Source: Chryseobacterium caseinilyticum (GTDB lineage Bacteria; Bacteroidota; Bacteroidia; Flavobacteriales; Weeksellaceae). From it: a stretch of 64,000 nucleotides of DNA. The notes below the pieces were generated by a model. That model saw only the letters and a list, made by a program, of their open reading frames with translations. It was not told the origin of the DNA and did not search any database. Below, in pieces: positions 63,101-64,000 of this stretch (the stretch's first letter is position 1; every line of letters begins with the position of its first letter). A program made the translations under genes and the position numbers. The stretch is taken from NCBI RefSeq assembly GCF_014837145.1, contig NZ_JACYFS010000001.1:1240001-1304000 (forward strand). The letters are read 5' to 3'.

Positions 63101-64000
63101 CGGAAATTATGAAGTCAATCTGATGGCATTCACCAATCAGTATGTGGATTTACCTAATCCGATGAACACATTCAGCTTCTTCCCTACTCAGCAGGATGCT
63201 CAGAACGAAACGAACGGTATTCAGAATCCAACGATGTTTACAGCAAATCCTTTCCCTGCACAAATCTGGGTAAGGGTGATGAATATACCTGGATGTGATG
63301 ATATTGCCAGCATTAACTTTGTCTTTGGTGATAAACTTGTCACACAACCCGGACCGTATTTATTGAATAACGTTTGTGACCAGCTGAATGACGGTATTGA
63401 GGCTGTCAACCTGACTCAGTTCCAGAGTCAGATTTATTCCGGTGCCAATGCGACATTCACCTACTACCCTTCTTTGGCTGATCTTCAGGCGAATTCGAAT
63501 GTTATTTCAAATCCGGCTGCGTATTCTTTCAATCAAAACACAGGTCCGGATACCATTTTTGTAAAAGTAGAAGCTCCCGGACTTTGCCCGGAATACACAA
63601 CGATTAAAATCAGTCTGAAAAAAGTACCTGTTTTTACAATCGCAACGCAATATTTCTGTCCGGACGCAACATTCAGCTATACCTTAAAAGTGGAAGGACA
63701 CAATATCGTAAGCTATGTATGGACAAATCCTGCGGGACAAATTGTTTCAAACACTGATACGGTGACGAATATGAACATGGTGGGAACCTATTCAGTTACC
63801 GTCACTTCAGACAACGGATGCTCTTACACCGCAACGTTCGAGGCAAAATATTATGATGTGCCGGTGATTCAGCAAATGACAGCCAATGGAAATACCTATA
63901 CAATCACAGCGACCGGTTCGCAGCCGATTGTTTATTCAATTGACGGCATCAGCTGGCAGTCGGGTAATATTTTCTATAATCTTCCAACCGGAATTACGAC
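60129..64000 (+). CDS. Giant secreted repeat protein, 5' part (runs off the window)
   Basis: The frame is open from the ATG at 60129 to the right edge, 1290 codons. The signal peptide is cut near VYSQ (residue 19). The N-terminal domain of about 230 residues is beta-rich with DALVIGSNGMITFD, as in surface proteins of gliding flavobacteria. From about residue 400 on, roughly eight modules of about 110 to 130 residues each begin with a Ca-site-like motif such as CDTNNDGVED, CDNNNDGVEN or CDENLDGNYE. Such proteins usually end in a type IX sorting (gliding-type) domain, which is beyond the window. Likely an adhesin-like surface protein. A -7 element lies upstream. Confidence 0.85.
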   Translation, partial: MKRILQIIYFFISFSVYSQNNLNVLIKDNSGNENFHVTCTNDLNANGCISLHAEYPSIKQTDTYTLTQSSFSPAAAFNAGTSLNANFDDSFTSLISLPFNFCFFNQNFDALVIGSNGMITFDATQAGKINFPNVNWTNPNTGLPKNSIFGVYHDMVFSAADQSEIYYSTIGTAPNRKFIVNFYEGRMAGCTERSSSQIVLHETTNIIEVFVDKKLTPCATRKFENALIGIINDSGTLGYSPASRNTGNWEAQQEAWKFTPSGNDITPEVLWKNAAGQTLASGVQATLCPTQNEVYTAEVNFNTCGSSVLTLTDTFNLTFDPTYPTAVNYSQTFCGNSPVNLNLNNFKPNLTSQNPANFNFTYHNSLQDAQNNVNGISNSYQLNSNKTIYVRIQNPVTGTCFRVATLTLEFLTKQLLTSSVVLCDTNNDGVEDNYDLSLLNNSLLAPGNTSVTYFLTQNNAQNNTNPVTAANISAGTQIWLRVQDANCTYVLGPVTFQFKPGVNAHGINYPITICDINDDNNEPFEFALQLGPLISTQAGATFTPYATYAEAYAAQGSVLQTIKEGVYPVFIRVQIPGGCFTVVQVNMNVTFTKIKANHKNEYICFNGTEDITINLTNLSSNLLIDPVTVPVTEFYGSADDAFYGNNPISPTQTITNNGNLVSQTFYVRFEQSDDCFTVRPITVNLVHPVIVNSNFTVCDFSNDNSENVNLNQFSALIIGNQNATTTFYLSQANAIAGTNPVTTVNLNGSQQYFVKINSYNCTQVYPFTVGLVATPNVNPNVNIVLNNICDNNNDGVENYNLTQAQTQIYSGSSAVTFTYYQNYNAANQTFSNEITNATSYPVTGNATVYVKIKFNSGECYSASKLTIQMNFLPVVVVTNNAVLNRCDEDFNLSETFTLADAIPQMYNPSQNTYALSNIDVKFYHTQAEANAGSAANQIGNTLVTNVSSVQVWARFTAKTTGCFSVAPLQLNTYFPPKAINSTIKICDENLDGNYEVNLMAFTNQYVDLPNPMNTFSFFPTQQDAQNETNGIQNPTMFTANPFPAQIWVRVMNIPGCDDIASINFVFGDKLVTQPGPYLLNNVCDQLNDGIEAVNLTQFQSQIYSGANATFTYYPSLADLQANSNVISNPAAYSFNQNTGPDTIFVKVEAPGLCPEYTTIKISLKKVPVFTIATQYFCPDATFSYTLKVEGHNIVSYVWTNPAGQIVSNTDTVTNMNMVGTYSVTVTSDNGCSYTATFEAKYYDVPVIQQMTANGNTYTITATGSQPIVYSIDGISWQSGNIFYNLPTGIT

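Noticed and set aside
1..64000. tRNA, rRNA, CRISPR array, transposase or integrase genes
   Set aside because: None was recognised on either strand by eye; the short-unit arrays lack spacers and are not CRISPR.

Overview
The window looks like chromosome of a Flavobacteriia (Weeksellaceae) bacterium, most probably Chryseobacterium or a close relative. The DNA is AT-rich. Genes lack Shine-Dalgarno sequences, and several starts are preceded by the Bacteroidota sigma-A -7 element TAnnTTTG. Two very large secreted proteins are present, one with a visible type IX secretion C-terminal sorting domain and one of the flavobacterial repeat-surface-protein type. A class A beta-lactamase resembles the CIA/CGA enzymes of Chryseobacterium. 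All assignments come from reading the sequence and remembered family motifs; no search was run.

Layout. 0-7.3 kb: end of a peptidase M19 gene, a membrane protein, dgt, an Fpg/Nei glycosylase, a 26-residue protein with its own promoter and terminator, a MepB-like protein, an AAA ATPase and a DUF2071-like protein. 7.4-12 kb: an accessory stretch with a DUF4919 protein, several AT-rich orphan genes (one frameshifted, two split by an in-frame stop), a left-over 3' end of a second copy of the 243-residue gene at 10.8 kb, and a 21-nt tandem array whose units each carry a different triplet. 12-16.4 kb: a secreted multidomain pectate lyase opposite a PAS-LuxR regulator. 16.7-18.6 kb: a small AT-rich three-gene cassette, its last gene frameshifted, ending in a 19-bp inverted repeat. 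18.6-24.6 kb: gcvP, a leaderless Cys-rich small gene, a J-domain membrane protein and an ECF sigma factor with two small membrane proteins. 24.9-31.8 kb: stand-alone small enzymes on the minus strand (three SRPBCC, four VOC-type, an SDR, a DinB-like and an HhH protein) next to a Crp/Fnr regulator, with heptanucleotide arrays between several of them. 32-40 kb: DUF763 protein, YitT, an HD hydrolase, two tandem adenylate cyclases and tpx. 40-50.5 kb: GapN-like dehydrogenase, VOC, alpha/beta hydrolase, a second ECF sigma factor with a membrane partner, an S41 protease lipoprotein, an MBL-fold hydrolase, a GNAT, a CorC/CNNM protein and a Bcr/CflA efflux pump. 50.5-60 kb: acidic small proteins, a GT-C-like membrane protein, beta-lactamase / secreted protein / hydroxybutyryl-CoA dehydrogenase, a CBM6 relic, a Gfo/Idh oxidoreductase, pcm, DUF1801 and a D-2-hydroxyacid dehydrogenase. 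From 60.1 kb to the right edge: the first 1290 codons of a giant surface protein.

Most genes are ordinary chromosomal housekeeping or environmental functions. The unusual material is the 8-12 kb accessory block with its hypervariable 21-nt array, the palindrome-ended cassette at 16.7-18.6 kb, short-unit repeat arrays at gene edges (one forms an entire 5' leader), and a set of genes whose -7 element lies only 4 nt before the ATG.
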